Shown in pieces: positions 7,453 through 17,600 of a DNA stretch of 26,655 nt. The notes under the pieces are model-generated. The model saw only the letters and a program-made list of their open reading frames with translations, was not told where the DNA came from and made no database searches. The stretch comes from an uncultured Pseudomonadota bacterium (lineage in GTDB: Bacteria; Pseudomonadota; Gammaproteobacteria; Burkholderiales; Casimicrobiaceae): the NCBI GenBank assembly GCA_937958295.1, contig CALFEY010000016.1:1-26655 (forward strand), given 5' to 3'. The number at the start of each line of letters is the position of its first letter. Positions within the stretch are counted from its first letter, which is position 1. A program made the position numbers and the translations under genes.

Positions 7453-10197
7453 TTACTTCTTGTCGAAGTCTCCGGCGAAGGCGTAGGCGAACTCGCCGGG
7501 CTTCAGATACTTGCGCAATGCGGCGTTGACATCCGCCGGGGTGAGCTTCGCGATGGCGGCGTCCACCGCGCCGGACGTGGCGTAGGTGCGCCCGAGGAAC
7601 GACTGCGCCGTGAGGCCGGCCGCGATGCGCGCGTCCTCCGTGCGGGCCAGCGCCCGTTCCTGCAGCACGCCGGCCTTGGCGGCGGCGACCTCGGCCTCGG
7701 TGAAGCCGTCCTTCACCGCGCGGTCGAACTCCTCGCCGAAGCCCGTGCGCACCCGCGCGAGATTCTCGGGGGCGAAGATCGCGTAGGCGGCAAAGGCGCT
7801 GTTGGCGTCGAGGGAGCTCGGCTGGAACACGGTGCCGGCGCCATAGGAAAGACCGTCCTTCTGCCGCAGCCGCTCGGGGATGCGCGCCGACGACGAGTCG
7901 CCCAGGATGAAGCTCGCCACCAGGAGTGCGGGATAGTCGGGGCTCAAGTCATCGAGCGGGAGCGCCTGCCGCCCGAGGATGAAGGCGTTGGCCTTGTCGG
8001 GCACCGGCAGGCGGATCGCCGCAGGCTGGTTGGCGCGGAACGGGTCGGGGACGCGCGCGTACGCCGACGGGCTCTTCCAGTCACCGAAGAGCTGCGTGAC
8101 GAGCGCCCGCGTGGCCTCGGGATCGAAGTCGCCGACGATCGACAGCTCCGCGTTCGAGGCGCCGTAGAAGCCGCGGTGGAAGCCCGCCACGTCGTCGCGG
8201 GAGACGGCGTTGTTGTTGGCGATGCTCTCCTCGATCGTGGGAACGTAGCGCACGTCCCCCACCGGGTATGGATTGCCGTGCCGCGACAGCGCGCGCGAGG
8301 CCACGGCCTGGGGATCGGTGCGCGATGCCTCGAGGGAGGTCACGCGCTGGCGCTTGATCTGGTCGAGCTCGCTCGCGGGGAACGCGGGCTCGCGCAGGAC
8401 TTCCGCGGCCAGGCGCAGGACGTCAGGCAGCTCCTTGCGGTAGGTCTGGCCGCTGAGGGAGGCGCCCACCTGGCTGCCGCCGGCGCTCATCTTGGCGCGC
8501 AGCTTGTCGAGGCTGTCCTCGAGCTCCTGGCGCGATCGCTTGGTGGTGCCGCGCATCAGCATGCTGCCCGCGAGGGCCCCGGTGGAGGCCTTGCCGAGCA
8601 CCGACTTCTCGTCGCCGAAGTGAAGGGCGATGTTGAAGGTCACAGCCTCGCCGCGCGTCCTCTTGGGCAGGAGCGCGACCTTCATGCCGTTGGGGAGGGT
8701 GAAGCGCTGCGTGCGCGCATCGAGGTTGGCGGGGGTGGGATCGAACGTCTCGCCTGCCGCTGCGGCCACGTCGCCCTTGTAGTCCTTGACCAGCGCGGCC
8801 ACGTCCACGGTGGGGGGGGGCGGGGCGCGATCCGGACGCGCATCCGGCACGAACTCGCCGATCGTCACGTTAGTGCGCTTGAGGTAATCGAGCGCCACGC
8901 GCTGCACGTCGGCCGGCTTGACCGTGCGGTAGGCATCGCGCTGGAGGAAGAAGAGGCGCCAGTCGCCGAGCGCGATGGACTCCGAGATGGCCACGCCGAA
9001 CGCCTCGGGGTTGTTGATCGTCTCCTCGAAGTACTTGGCGGCCTTCGCGCGAACGCGCGCGACCTCGGCTTCGGTGATGGGATTCTTGGCGACGTCGCCC
9101 AGCACCGTGAACAGCGTATCCCGCACCGGCTCGAGCGGGTCGGCTTCGGGCACCTGCGCGAAGAACGTGATGGTGCCGGGGTCGGCCTGCGGCTGGATCC
9201 ACGACTGCACCGAGGTGGCCTTCTTGGTGTCCACCAGCGCTTTGTACAGGCGGCCGGCGGGCGCCAGCGTCATCACCTCGCCGAGCACGTCGGTCGCGAC
9301 ATAGTCCGGATGCGCGCCGCGCACGCCGTGGTACATGAGGCCGACGTACTTGGCATTGCCCACGCGACGCAGGATCGCCGAGCGCTCGCCGTCTTGCACC
9401 GGCTCCTGCGTGTAGATGCGCGGCAGGGCGCGCGACGGCTTGGGGATAGGCCCGAAGTACTTGGCGATGAGCCCGAGCGTGGCAGCCGGATCGAACTTGC
9501 CGGCCACAATCAGCACCGCGTTGTCGGGCTGGTAGTAGGTACGGTAGAACGCCTGCAGGCGGTCGATGTCGACGTTCTCGATGTCCGAGCGCGCGCCGAT
9601 GGGCAACTTGCCGTAGTTGTGCCACTGGTAGGCGGTGGCGAGCATCTTGCCGTAGAGCACGAGTTGCGGGTTGTTCTCGCCGCTCTCGAACTCGTTGCGC
9701 ACCACGGTCATCTCGGAGTCGAGGTCGCTCTTGCGGATGAACGAGTTCACCATCCGGTCGGCTTCCATGGCGAGCGCCCAGTCGAGGCTCTCGTCGCTGG
9801 CGGTGAACGTCTGGTAGTAGTTGGTGCGGTCCCAGCTCGTGCTGCCGTTGAAGCTCATGCCGCGGCGGCCCAGCTCCTGCATGATGTTGCCCCGCGAGGG
9901 CGTGCCCTTGAACACGAGGTGCTCGAGCAAATGCGCCATGCCCGTTTCGCCGTAGTTCTCGTGCGCCGAGCCCACGCGATAGGTGACGTTCACGGTGGTC
10001 TTGGGCTGCGAGGCATCGGGGAAGAGCAGCACGGTGAGCCCGTTGGGCATGCGGTACTCGGTGATGCCTTCCACGGTGGCGCCCTGGGTGAAGCCCGGCG
10101 GGAGCGCGGCGTGCGCGATGCCGGTGGCGAGGAATCCGGCGAGGAGGGGCACCGCGACGAGCGCGCGGGACAGGCGTTGGAGCACGGTGAGGGGCAT
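7453..10197 (-). CDS. Periplasmic M16-family zinc metallopeptidase (downstream copy of a tandem pair)
   Basis: This 914-residue protein has a Sec signal peptide (hydrophobic residues 10-30, cleavage near AHA-A). The inverted zinc motif of pitrilysin/insulysin peptidases is HLLEH, with His89 and His93 as ligands and Glu92 as catalytic base. The third ligand, Glu169 (NEFESGE), is 76 residues after His93, the usual spacing. The second half (from about residue 490) repeats the M16 fold but has no HxxEH, so it is the expected inactive clamshell half. The protein should degrade peptides in the periplasm. It starts 57 bases after the stop of a paralogue of nearly equal length, so the two form an operon. 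Substrates are unknown. Confidence 0.92.
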   Translation of the reverse strand: MPLTVLQRLSRALVAVPLLAGFLATGIAHAALPPGFTQGATVEGITEYRMPNGLTVLLFPDASQPKTTVNVTYRVGSAHENYGETGMAHLLEHLVFKGTPSRGNIMQELGRRGMSFNGSTSWDRTNYYQTFTASDESLDWALAMEADRMVNSFIRKSDLDSEMTVVRNEFESGENNPQLVLYGKMLATAYQWHNYGKLPIGARSDIENVDIDRLQAFYRTYYQPDNAVLIVAGKFDPAATLGLIAKYFGPIPKPSRALPRIYTQEPVQDGERSAILRRVGNAKYVGLMYHGVRGAHPDYVATDVLGEVMTLAPAGRLYKALVDTKKATSVQSWIQPQADPGTITFFAQVPEADPLEPVRDTLFTVLGDVAKNPITEAEVARVRAKAAKYFEETINNPEAFGVAISESIALGDWRLFFLQRDAYRTVKPADVQRVALDYLKRTNVTIGEFVPDARPDRAPPPPTVDVAALVKDYKGDVAAAAGETFDPTPANLDARTQRFTLPNGMKVALLPKRTRGEAVTFNIALHFGDEKSVLGKASTGALAGSMLMRGTTKRSRQELEDSLDKLRAKMSAGGSQVGASLSGQTYRKELPDVLRLAAEVLREPAFPASELDQIKRQRVTSLEASRTDPQAVASRALSRHGNPYPVGDVRYVPTIEESIANNNAVSRDDVAGFHRGFYGASNAELSIVGDFDPEATRALVTQLFGDWKSPSAYARVPDPFRANQPAAIRLPVPDKANAFILGRQALPLDDLSPDYPALLVASFILGDSSSARIPERLRQKDGLSYGAGTVFQPSSLDANSAFAAYAIFAPENLARVRTGFGEEFDRAVKDGFTEAEVAAAKAGVLQERALARTEDARIAAGLTAQSFLGRTYATSGAVDAAIAKLTPADVNAALRKYLKPGEFAYAFAGDFDKK

Positions 10198-10254
10198 GGC
10201 GGTCTTCTGGAAAGCCTTGTCGGGGATGCGATTCGGAGTACGGGGCCGAAGAGG

Positions 10255-12993
10255 CTACTTCGTGGCCCGGGCGAAGTCTCCCGCATAGACAAGCGCGAGC
10301 CCTTCGGGTTGCAGATACTTGCGGAACGCGGCGTTGACGTCGGCGGTAGTTGCCCTGGCGACGGCCTCGTCGCTCTTGGCTGCGAAGGCGAACGTCCGAC
10401 CGAGGTAGGCCTGCTGGACGAGGGCGCCTGCGACCGCGGCATCTTGCGTACGCTGCAACTGCCGGCGCTTCAGCAGGGCCTGCCGCGCGGCCTCGACCTC
10501 GGCGTCGGCGAAGCCTTCCTGCACGATCTTGCCGAACTCTTCGGCGAGCGCCGCCGCGAGCTTCGCGCGGTTCTGCGGCGCGAATATCGCCTGCACCCAG
10601 AGCGTGGAGTTGGGCTCGAAGGAGCTCCAATCGACGTAGGCGTAGGCGCCGTAAGAGAGGCCGTCGCGCTCGCGGATGCGCTTCCACAGGCGCGAGCTCG
10701 CGCTCCCGCCCAGCATGTAGCTCGCGAGCGCGGCCGCGCCGTAGTCGGCGGCCTCGTCGCTCGCCGCGATTGCGAGGTCGCCATACAGCGCGGCATTGGC
10801 CTTGTCGGGCGTCTCGATCGTGCGCACGGTCGGCGCCTTCTTCACGAAGGGCTCGGGCACGCGCGCGTACGCCGCCTTGGCCTTCCGCCAGGTACCGAAC
10901 TCCTTCTCCAGGACGGCACGGATTTGTGCGGGATCGAAGTCGCCCACGATGGCGATCTCGCCCGTGCCGCCCACGAACGTCTGGTGGAAGCGCGTGAGGT
11001 CGTCGACGGTGGCGGCGCGCACGTAGCCCACCGACTCGTCGACGGTCGGCACGTAGCGCGGATCGCCGGCGGGATAGGGGTTGCCGTAGCGGCGCACGGC
11101 CAGCCGCGCGAGCGCCTCCGGGTCGGTACGCTTCGATTCGCGGGCAGCGATCTCCTCGCGCTGGAGCTTCGCGAACTCCGCGGCCGGGAAGGCGGGCTCA
11201 CGCAGCATCTCGGCCACGAGGCGCAGCGTGTCGGGCAGCTCGTTGCGGTACGTCTCCGCGGTCACCGAGGTACGATCGGCGCGGCCCTCGAGCGCGACCT
11301 TCGCGCGCAGCCGGTCGACCGTGTCTTCGATCTCCTGGCGCGAGCGCTTCGCGGTGCCGCGATCGAGCATCGCGGCCATGAGCTCGCCCTGGGCGCCGGT
11401 GCCGGCAAGCGACTTCGCATCGCCCTGGTCGACCTGCAGCGCGATCTTCACCGCCTGTCCACGGGTCTTCTTGGGCAGCAGTGCGACCTTCATGCCGTTG
11501 GCGAGGGTCAAGCGCTGCGTGCGCGCGTCCAGGTTGGCCGGCGTGGCCACGAAGGCCTCGCCGGCAGTGGCGGCGGCATCGCCCTTGTAGTCCTTGAACA
11601 TGGCCGCGAGGTCGAGCGGCTGCGACGCCGGCGCGCGGTCCGGCTTAGTCTCGGGGATGAACTGCGCGACCGCGCGATTGGCGGGCTTGAAGTACTGCAG
11701 GGCGACCCGCTGTACATCGTCCGCCGTGACCTTGCGCACGCGGTCGCGCTGCAGGAAAAAGAGGCGCCAGTCGCCGGCGGCAATGGACTCGGACAGGCTG
11801 ATGCCGAAGCGCGTGGGATCGGCCAGCGCCTCGTCCACTTGCTTCAACTCGCGCGCGCGGGCGCGATCGACTTCTGCGGCCGTGATCGGATTCTTCGCGA
11901 CGCCTTCCAGCGTGGCGATGGCGGCGTCGCGCGCCGCATCGAGCGGATCGGCCAGCGGCACCTGGGCCGAGAACATGGCGAAGCCGGGGTCGAGGAGCTC
12001 GGGCGTCCAGCCGTTCACGCTGCTCGCTTTGCGCGTTTCCACGAGCGCCTTGTACAGGCGGCCGGCGGGCTCCATCGACATCACGCGCACCAGGAGGTCG
12101 AGCGCGGCCTGGTCCGGATGCGCGCCGGCCACGGTGTGATAGGCGATGCCCAGGAGTTGCTGGTCGCCCACGCGCCGGATCGTGACGAGGCGCTCGCCAT
12201 CCTGCACCGGCTCCACCGTGTACAGCCGTGGCAGCGTGCGGGTGGGCTTGGCAATCGCGCCAAAGGACTTGGCGATCCAGCCGAGCGTCTGGTCCACGTC
12301 GAAGGCGCCGGCAATCACCAGCACCGCGTTGTCGGGCTGGTAGTACGTGCGATAGAAGGCGCGCAGGCTCTCGATATCGACGTTCTCCACGTCGGAGCGG
12401 GCGCCGATGGTCTCTTTGCCGTAGTTGTGCCAGCGGTAGGATGAGCCGACCAAGCGCTGCCAGAGGATGCGCGAGGGATTGTTCTCGCCGCGCTCCATCT
12501 CGTTGCGCACGACGGTCATTTCGCTGTCGAGGTCCTTGCGGTCGATACGCGAGTTGACCATGCGGTCGGCTTCCATCGCGATGGCCCATTCGAGGTCCGG
12601 GGGCGATGCATTGAACGTCTCGAAGTAATTGGTGCGGTCGTACCAGGTGGAGCCGTTCAGGCGCATGCCGCGCTTGTTCATCTCGTCCCAGATGTTGCCC
12701 GACGTCTTCGTTCCCTTGAACACCAAGTGCTCGAGCAGGTGCGCCATGCCGGTCTCGCCGTAGCGCTCGTGGCGCGAGCCCACGAGGTAGGTCACGTTCA
12801 CGCTGGTGGTGGGCGACCCGGCGTCCGGAAACAGCACGACGCGCAGGCCGTTGTCGAGGCGGTACTCGGTGATGCCCTCCACGGAGGGTCCCTGCGTCAC
12901 GCCCGGCGGCAGGGCGGCCGTGGCGGCGAGCGGGAGGAGGCAGCAAGCCACGAGCGTGGCGCGGAGCGAGCGTCCGGACGTGAACAGGGTCAT
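10255..12993 (-). CDS. Periplasmic M16-family zinc metallopeptidase (upstream copy of a tandem pair)
   Basis: From ATG 12993 the protein has 912 residues; a TTG two codons earlier is possible but less likely. A Sec signal peptide ends near AATA-A. A Cys-Cys pair at 17-18 resembles a lipobox but lies too early in the signal to be convincing. The active-site motif HLLEH is at 85-89 with Glu165 as third zinc ligand, and the second half lacks the motif. Sequence near the N-terminus (LPPGVTQG, then VEGITEYR) is close to that of the downstream copy, so the pair arose by gene duplication. Both copies keep a full active site. This differs from split M16 systems, where one partner is inactive. Different substrate ranges are therefore likely. 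Confidence 0.92.
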   Translation of the reverse strand: MTLFTSGRSLRATLVACCLLPLAATAALPPGVTQGPSVEGITEYRLDNGLRVVLFPDAGSPTTSVNVTYLVGSRHERYGETGMAHLLEHLVFKGTKTSGNIWDEMNKRGMRLNGSTWYDRTNYFETFNASPPDLEWAIAMEADRMVNSRIDRKDLDSEMTVVRNEMERGENNPSRILWQRLVGSSYRWHNYGKETIGARSDVENVDIESLRAFYRTYYQPDNAVLVIAGAFDVDQTLGWIAKSFGAIAKPTRTLPRLYTVEPVQDGERLVTIRRVGDQQLLGIAYHTVAGAHPDQAALDLLVRVMSMEPAGRLYKALVETRKASSVNGWTPELLDPGFAMFSAQVPLADPLDAARDAAIATLEGVAKNPITAAEVDRARARELKQVDEALADPTRFGISLSESIAAGDWRLFFLQRDRVRKVTADDVQRVALQYFKPANRAVAQFIPETKPDRAPASQPLDLAAMFKDYKGDAAATAGEAFVATPANLDARTQRLTLANGMKVALLPKKTRGQAVKIALQVDQGDAKSLAGTGAQGELMAAMLDRGTAKRSRQEIEDTVDRLRAKVALEGRADRTSVTAETYRNELPDTLRLVAEMLREPAFPAAEFAKLQREEIAARESKRTDPEALARLAVRRYGNPYPAGDPRYVPTVDESVGYVRAATVDDLTRFHQTFVGGTGEIAIVGDFDPAQIRAVLEKEFGTWRKAKAAYARVPEPFVKKAPTVRTIETPDKANAALYGDLAIAASDEAADYGAAALASYMLGGSASSRLWKRIRERDGLSYGAYAYVDWSSFEPNSTLWVQAIFAPQNRAKLAAALAEEFGKIVQEGFADAEVEAARQALLKRRQLQRTQDAAVAGALVQQAYLGRTFAFAAKSDEAVARATTADVNAAFRKYLQPEGLALVYAGDFARATK

Positions 12994-13023
12994 GGTCAAA
13001 GCGCAGCGTTGGGACGGGCGCGG

Positions 13024-13051
13024 AGTATATCGCCCGGGGCCTTAAGTCCCC
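13024..13051 (-). promoter_or_regulatory. Possible promoter and overlapping dyad for the M16 pair
   Basis: On the minus strand TATACT (13029-13024) is a good -10 box about 30 bases before the M16 start codon. The position 17 bases further upstream has no -35 match. Instead it is covered by an imperfect palindrome at 13036-13051 (GGGG-C-CTTAAG-T-CCCC). This layout could mean activator-dependent transcription. The other bases between the MFS and M16 genes (to 13127) show only GC-rich sequence. Confidence 0.3.
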
Positions 13052-13127
13052 CTTACGGCGGGACGGGCTGCGGACCGCGCCCGACGGACCCCGCCGGAGG
13101 CGGAGCGAACCCGCTTCCCCAGGGCGT

Positions 13128-14375
13128 TCAGGCGCGCGCGGCGGGGGGCGCGGGGAGCCGCGTGACGGCGACCGCGGCCACCACGGCGATCACCGCCATC
13201 AGTCCCAGGAGGAAGCCGAAGCCGTTGGCCTTCACGAGCGGGCCGAGCAGCCAGACGGCGGCCGCGCTCACGCCGAAGGCGATGGCGAAGCGCACGCCCG
13301 CCACCCGCGAGCGGGAGCGGTCGTCGACGTAGCGCACGATGATCGCGTCGGTGAAGGGAATGGCACCGAACACGAAGGCCATGAAGGCGATGGCGAGCGC
13401 GTAGAACGCCCAGCCCGTGGCGAAGATGGCGAGCATGAACAGCGGCACCTGGGCGAGCACGATCACGAGGAAGATGCGCTTCAGCGGGTAGCGGTCGATG
13501 GCCCGCCCCACCACGAGCTGGGCGAACGAGGCGATCACGTACACGAGGCCCAGCAGGGCGCCGATCGTCGCGGGATCGGCCGTGATCGAGCGCATGCGAT
13601 CGGCGAGAAGCTCGCCATTGCCGTTGGTGGTGAAGTTGAACACCAGGCTGCCGCAGGTGGAGGTGATGGTCAGGATCAGCACTGCGCGCACCACTTCGCC
13701 GCGCGACAGGTCGGCCTGCTTGGGCTTGCGGCGCGCCGGCGGCGCGTCCTCCGGCGCCACCAAGCGCCAGAAGACGAACCCGAACAGGATGGTGAGGACG
13801 CCCGGCACGGCGAAGGCCATGCGCCAGCCGAAGTACTTCACGAGCAGGCCCGTCATGACCGCCGCGACGGCGATGCCGAGATTGCCCACGAGTCCGTTCA
13901 CGCCGATCACGGCGCCGGGGCGGGTGGTGTGCTGCACCAGCATCGGGATGCCCACCGGATGGTAGATCGACGCGAACGCGCCCATCAGCGTGAGTGCCGC
14001 TGCAAGCTGCCAGGCGTTCTGGGTGACGGCCGCCAGGAGGCACGACAGGCCGATGCCGAAGTGGAACACCAGCATCATCGCGCGGCGGCCCCAATGGTCG
14101 CCCAGCTTGCCGGCGGGGGCCGCCCCCAAGCCGAACATCACGAAGGCACCCGTGGTGTAGGGCATGAGCTCTTCCCAGCGCGCGAAGCCGAAATCAGCGG
14201 CGATGGCGCCCACGGCCGTGGCAAAGATCAGCAGCACCAGGTGGTCGATGGCGTGCGCGACGTTGAGCAGCGCCATCGTCAAAGGTGGGTGCGCGGTGGC
14301 GGCGACCGGAGGGGGGACCGCGGCGGCCTCCCCGCCGGGCGGGATGGCGGCGGCGGTGGCGGGAGGCGGCGTCAT
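13128..14375 (-). CDS. MFS-family transporter
   Basis: This 415-residue protein has about 12 hydrophobic segments and the major-facilitator loop GKLGDHWGRRAMM between helices 2 and 3 (G-x3-D-x2-GRR pattern). It is therefore an inner-membrane secondary transporter or exporter. The first 33 residues are a Pro/Ala/Gly-rich tract unlikely to be folded, and no ribosome binding site is seen before ATG 14375. Met34 (14276) is an alternative start just before the first helix. The gene is divergent from icmF and shares its upstream region, so a common regulator is possible. The M16 pair lies downstream on the same strand after 134 bases. The substrate cannot be told from sequence. Confidence 0.85.
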   Translation of the reverse strand: MTPPPATAAAIPPGGEAAAVPPPVAATAHPPLTMALLNVAHAIDHLVLLIFATAVGAIAADFGFARWEELMPYTTGAFVMFGLGAAPAGKLGDHWGRRAMMLVFHFGIGLSCLLAAVTQNAWQLAAALTLMGAFASIYHPVGIPMLVQHTTRPGAVIGVNGLVGNLGIAVAAVMTGLLVKYFGWRMAFAVPGVLTILFGFVFWRLVAPEDAPPARRKPKQADLSRGEVVRAVLILTITSTCGSLVFNFTTNGNGELLADRMRSITADPATIGALLGLVYVIASFAQLVVGRAIDRYPLKRIFLVIVLAQVPLFMLAIFATGWAFYALAIAFMAFVFGAIPFTDAIIVRYVDDRSRSRVAGVRFAIAFGVSAAAVWLLGPLVKANGFGFLLGLMAVIAVVAAVAVTRLPAPPAARA

Positions 14376-14497
14376 GTCAGGGGAGGCGCGGGAAGGGGCG
14401 ACGAAACCGATACTCTACCCTGGGCACGCCCCCGATCGGTGCGGCGGGCGCGCCGCCACTCGGCCGCAGGGGGCGCGGGACGCCGGCCGGAGGGTGT

Positions 14498-14526
14498 TTG
14501 ACGTTTACGTAAACGGAATCTAGACT
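14498..14526 (+). promoter_or_regulatory. Sigma70 promoter of icmF
   Basis: TTGACG (14498-14503) and TAGACT (14521-14526) are near-consensus -35 and -10 boxes with the optimal 17-base spacer. Transcription would start near 14533 and give a leader of about 110 bases before the icmF ATG. This is the best-looking promoter in the window. Confidence 0.6.
14502..14515. promoter_or_regulatory. Operator: 14-bp perfect palindrome inside the icmF promoter
   Basis: CGTTTACGTAAACG is its own reverse complement. It begins in the last two bases of the -35 box and fills most of the spacer. A dimeric regulator bound here would block polymerase, or remodel the promoter if of MerR type. The motif resembles sites described for regulators of branched-chain amino acid and acyl-CoA catabolism in proteobacteria; I recall this only loosely. 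The regulator gene is not obvious in the window. Confidence 0.6.
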
Positions 14527-14641
14527 CCGCGGCTGCGCACCGCCATGCCAGGAACGCCGAGGCGTGCCCCATGACCGTGCAGGAGTAAGCTCATCCGCCC
14601 GGACCCGTCCCGGTCCGGCCGCATCGTCGCCCGAGGCCGCC

Positions 14642-17600
14642 ATGAACGACGCATCCCGCCCGCCGCTCGTCTACAAGCCGCAGACCAAGGTGCGCTTCGT
14701 CACCGCCGCGAGCCTGTTCGACGGTCACGATGCCTCCATCAACATCATGCGGCGCATCCTGCAGGCCTCGGGCTGCGAGGTGATCCACCTCGGCCACAAC
14801 CGCGCGGTGGAGGAGATCGTCGACTGCGCCCTGCAGGAGGATGCGAACGGGATCGCGATCTCGTCGTACCAGGGCGGACACGTCGAGTTCTTCAAGTACA
14901 TGATCGACCTCCTGCGCGAGCGCGGCGGTGGCCATATCAAGGTCTTCGGCGGCGGCGGCGGCGTGATCGTGCCGGCGGAGATCGAAGAGCTGCACCGCTA
15001 CGGCGTCACGCGCATCTTCTCGCCCGAGGACGGCCAGAAGCTGGGCCTGCAGGGCATGATCAACGAGATCGTGGCGGCCTGCGATGTCGACCTCGCCCGG
15101 AAGGCCCCGGCTTCGCTCGAGGCCCTCGTCGCCGGCACCCGTTTCGAGCGTACGCATGCGCTCGCACGGGTGATCACGGCGCTGGAGGCAGGCACGGCTT
15201 CACCGGCGCTGCGCGACGCGATCCACGCGGCGGCCAAGGCCGCGCGCGCGCCCATCCTCGGCATCACGGGCACCGGCGGCGCCGGGAAGAGCTCGCTCAC
15301 CGACGAGCTGGTGCGCCGCTTCCGCCTCGATCGCGAGGACGCGCTGCGCATCGCCATCGTGTCCATCGATCCCTCGCGGCGCAAGTCGGGCGGCGCCCTG
15401 TTGGGCGATCGCATCCGGATGAACGCGCTCGGGCATCCCAACATCTACATGCGCTCGCTGGCCACGCGGGACACGGGTAGCGAGATCAGCCAGGCGCTGC
15501 CCGACGTCGTGGCCGCGTGCAAGGCCGCGGGCTTCGACCTCGTGCTCGTGGAGACCTCGGGGATCGGGCAGGGTGACGCGGCGATCGTGCCGCTCGTGGA
15601 CGTCGCGCTGTACGTGATGACGCCCGAGTTCGGCGCCGCGAGTCAGCTCGAGAAGATCGACATGCTCGATTTCGCCGATTTCGTGGCCATCAACAAGTTC
15701 GATCGCAAGGGCGCAGCCGACGCGCTGCGCGACGTGCGCAAGCAGCTGCAGCGCAACCGCGAGGCGTTCCGCGCGCCGCCGGAGGCGATGCCCGTTTTCG
15801 GCACTATCGCCTCGCGCTTCAACGACGACGGCGTCACCGCCCTGTACCAGGCGGTGGTCGCGCGTCTGGTCGACAAGGGCCTGCCCGCCGCCGCCGGCGC
15901 CTTGCCACCGGTGAATACGAGGCAGTCGTCCGCGCAGGGCGCCATCGTACCGGCCGCGCGCGCCCGCTACCTCGCGGAGATTGCCGACACGGTGCGGTCG
16001 TATCACGCGTGGGCGCGCGGTCAGGCGCGCATCGCGCGCGAGCGCTCGCAAGTGCACGCCACGATCGCGCTCCTGCACCAGCGCCTGGAGCCCCGTGCGG
16101 CAGGCCCGGGCGAGATCCGTGTCCCGGAGTCGCCGCTCACCGCGGGGCGCTCGCAGGTTGAGGCGCCGCTCTTCACCGAGCTTGCGGCCCTCGCGCACGA
16201 GCGCGACGCCGCGCTCGATCCGCGTGCCAGGAAGCTCCTCGACATGTGGCCGCAGACGAAGGCGGCCTATGCCGGCGACGAGTACGTCGTGAAGATCCGC
16301 GACAAGGAGATCCGCACGGCGCTTGTCACCACGTCCCTTTCGGGGACCAAGGTGCGCAAGGTCGCGCTGCCCAACTTCGAGGACGACGGCGAGATCCTGC
16401 GCTGGCAGCTTGTGGAGAACGTCCCGGGCAGCTTCCCGTTCACCGCCGGCGTGTTCGCCTTCAAGCGCGAGAACGAGGACCCCACGCGCATGTTCGCGGG
16501 CGAGGGCGACCCGTTCCGCACCAACCGGCGCTTCCACCTGCTCGCCGACGGCATGCCGGCCAAGCGCCTGTCCACGGCCTTCGACTCCGTCACGCTCTAT
16601 GGCAACGATCCCGCCATCCGTCCCGACATCTACGGCAAGGTGGGCAACTCAGGCGTGTCGATCGCCACGCTCGACGACATGAAGGTGCTCTACTCGGGCT
16701 TCGACCTCACCGCGCCCAACAACTCGGTGTCGATGACCATCAACGGTCCCGCCCCGACGCTGCTCGCAATGTTCATGAACACGGCCATCGACCAGCAGGC
16801 CGACAAGTTTCGCGCCGACAATGGCCGCGACCCTACCGACGACGAGGCGGGCAAGATCCGCCAATGGGCACTCGCCACGGTGCGCGGCACCGTGCAGGCG
16901 GACATCCTCAAGGAGGACCAGGGGCAGAACACGTGCATCTTCAGCACGGAGTTCAGCCTCAAGGTGATGGGCGACATCCAGGAGTACTTCGTTCATCACG
17001 ACGTGAAGAACTTCTACTCGGTGTCGATCTCGGGCTATCACATCGCCGAGGCAGGGGCCAATCCCATCTCGCAGCTCGCGTTCACGCTGTCCAACGGCTT
17101 CACGTTCGTGGAGGCCTACCTCGCGCGCGGGATGCACATCGACGACTTCGCGGGCAACCTCTCGTTCTTCTTCAGCTACGGCATGGACCCGGAGTACACG
17201 GTGATCGGCCGCGTCGCGCGCCGCATCTGGGCCGTGGCCATGAAGAACCGCTATGGCGCCAACGAGCGGTCGCAGAAACTCAAGTTCCATTCGCAGACGA
17301 GCGGTCGCAGCCTGCACGCGCAGGAGATCTCCTTCAACGACATCCGCACTACGCTGCAGGCCCTCATCTCCACCTACGACAACACCAACTCGCTGCACAC
17401 CAACGCCTACGACGAGGCGATCACCACGCCCACCGAGGAGAGCGTGCGCCGCGCAATGGCGATCCAGCTCATCATCAACCGCGAATGGGGCCTGGCCAAG
17501 AACGAGAACCCTAACCAGGGCTCGTTCATCATCGAGGAGCTGACCGACCTCGTCGAAGAGGCCGTGCTGCAGGAGTTCGAGGCCATCAGCGAGCGCGGCG

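Noticed and set aside
7438..12444. A 1668-codon open frame on the plus strand, opposite the two M16 genes
   Set aside because: It reads as Arg/Gly/Ala/His-rich sequence with no domain likeness and is the mirror of GC-biased codons in two clear M16 genes. Long antisense frames are expected at this GC content.
10255..12993. Lipoprotein signal in the upstream M16 peptidase (LVAC, Cys17)
   Set aside because: The hydrophobic stretch before the cysteine is too short and a good signal peptidase I site follows, so a soluble periplasmic enzyme is more likely.
14571..14588. Five-codon leader frame (ATG to TAA) in the icmF leader as a possible attenuator
   Set aside because: It has no ribosome binding site, no informative codons and no terminator/antiterminator pair after it.
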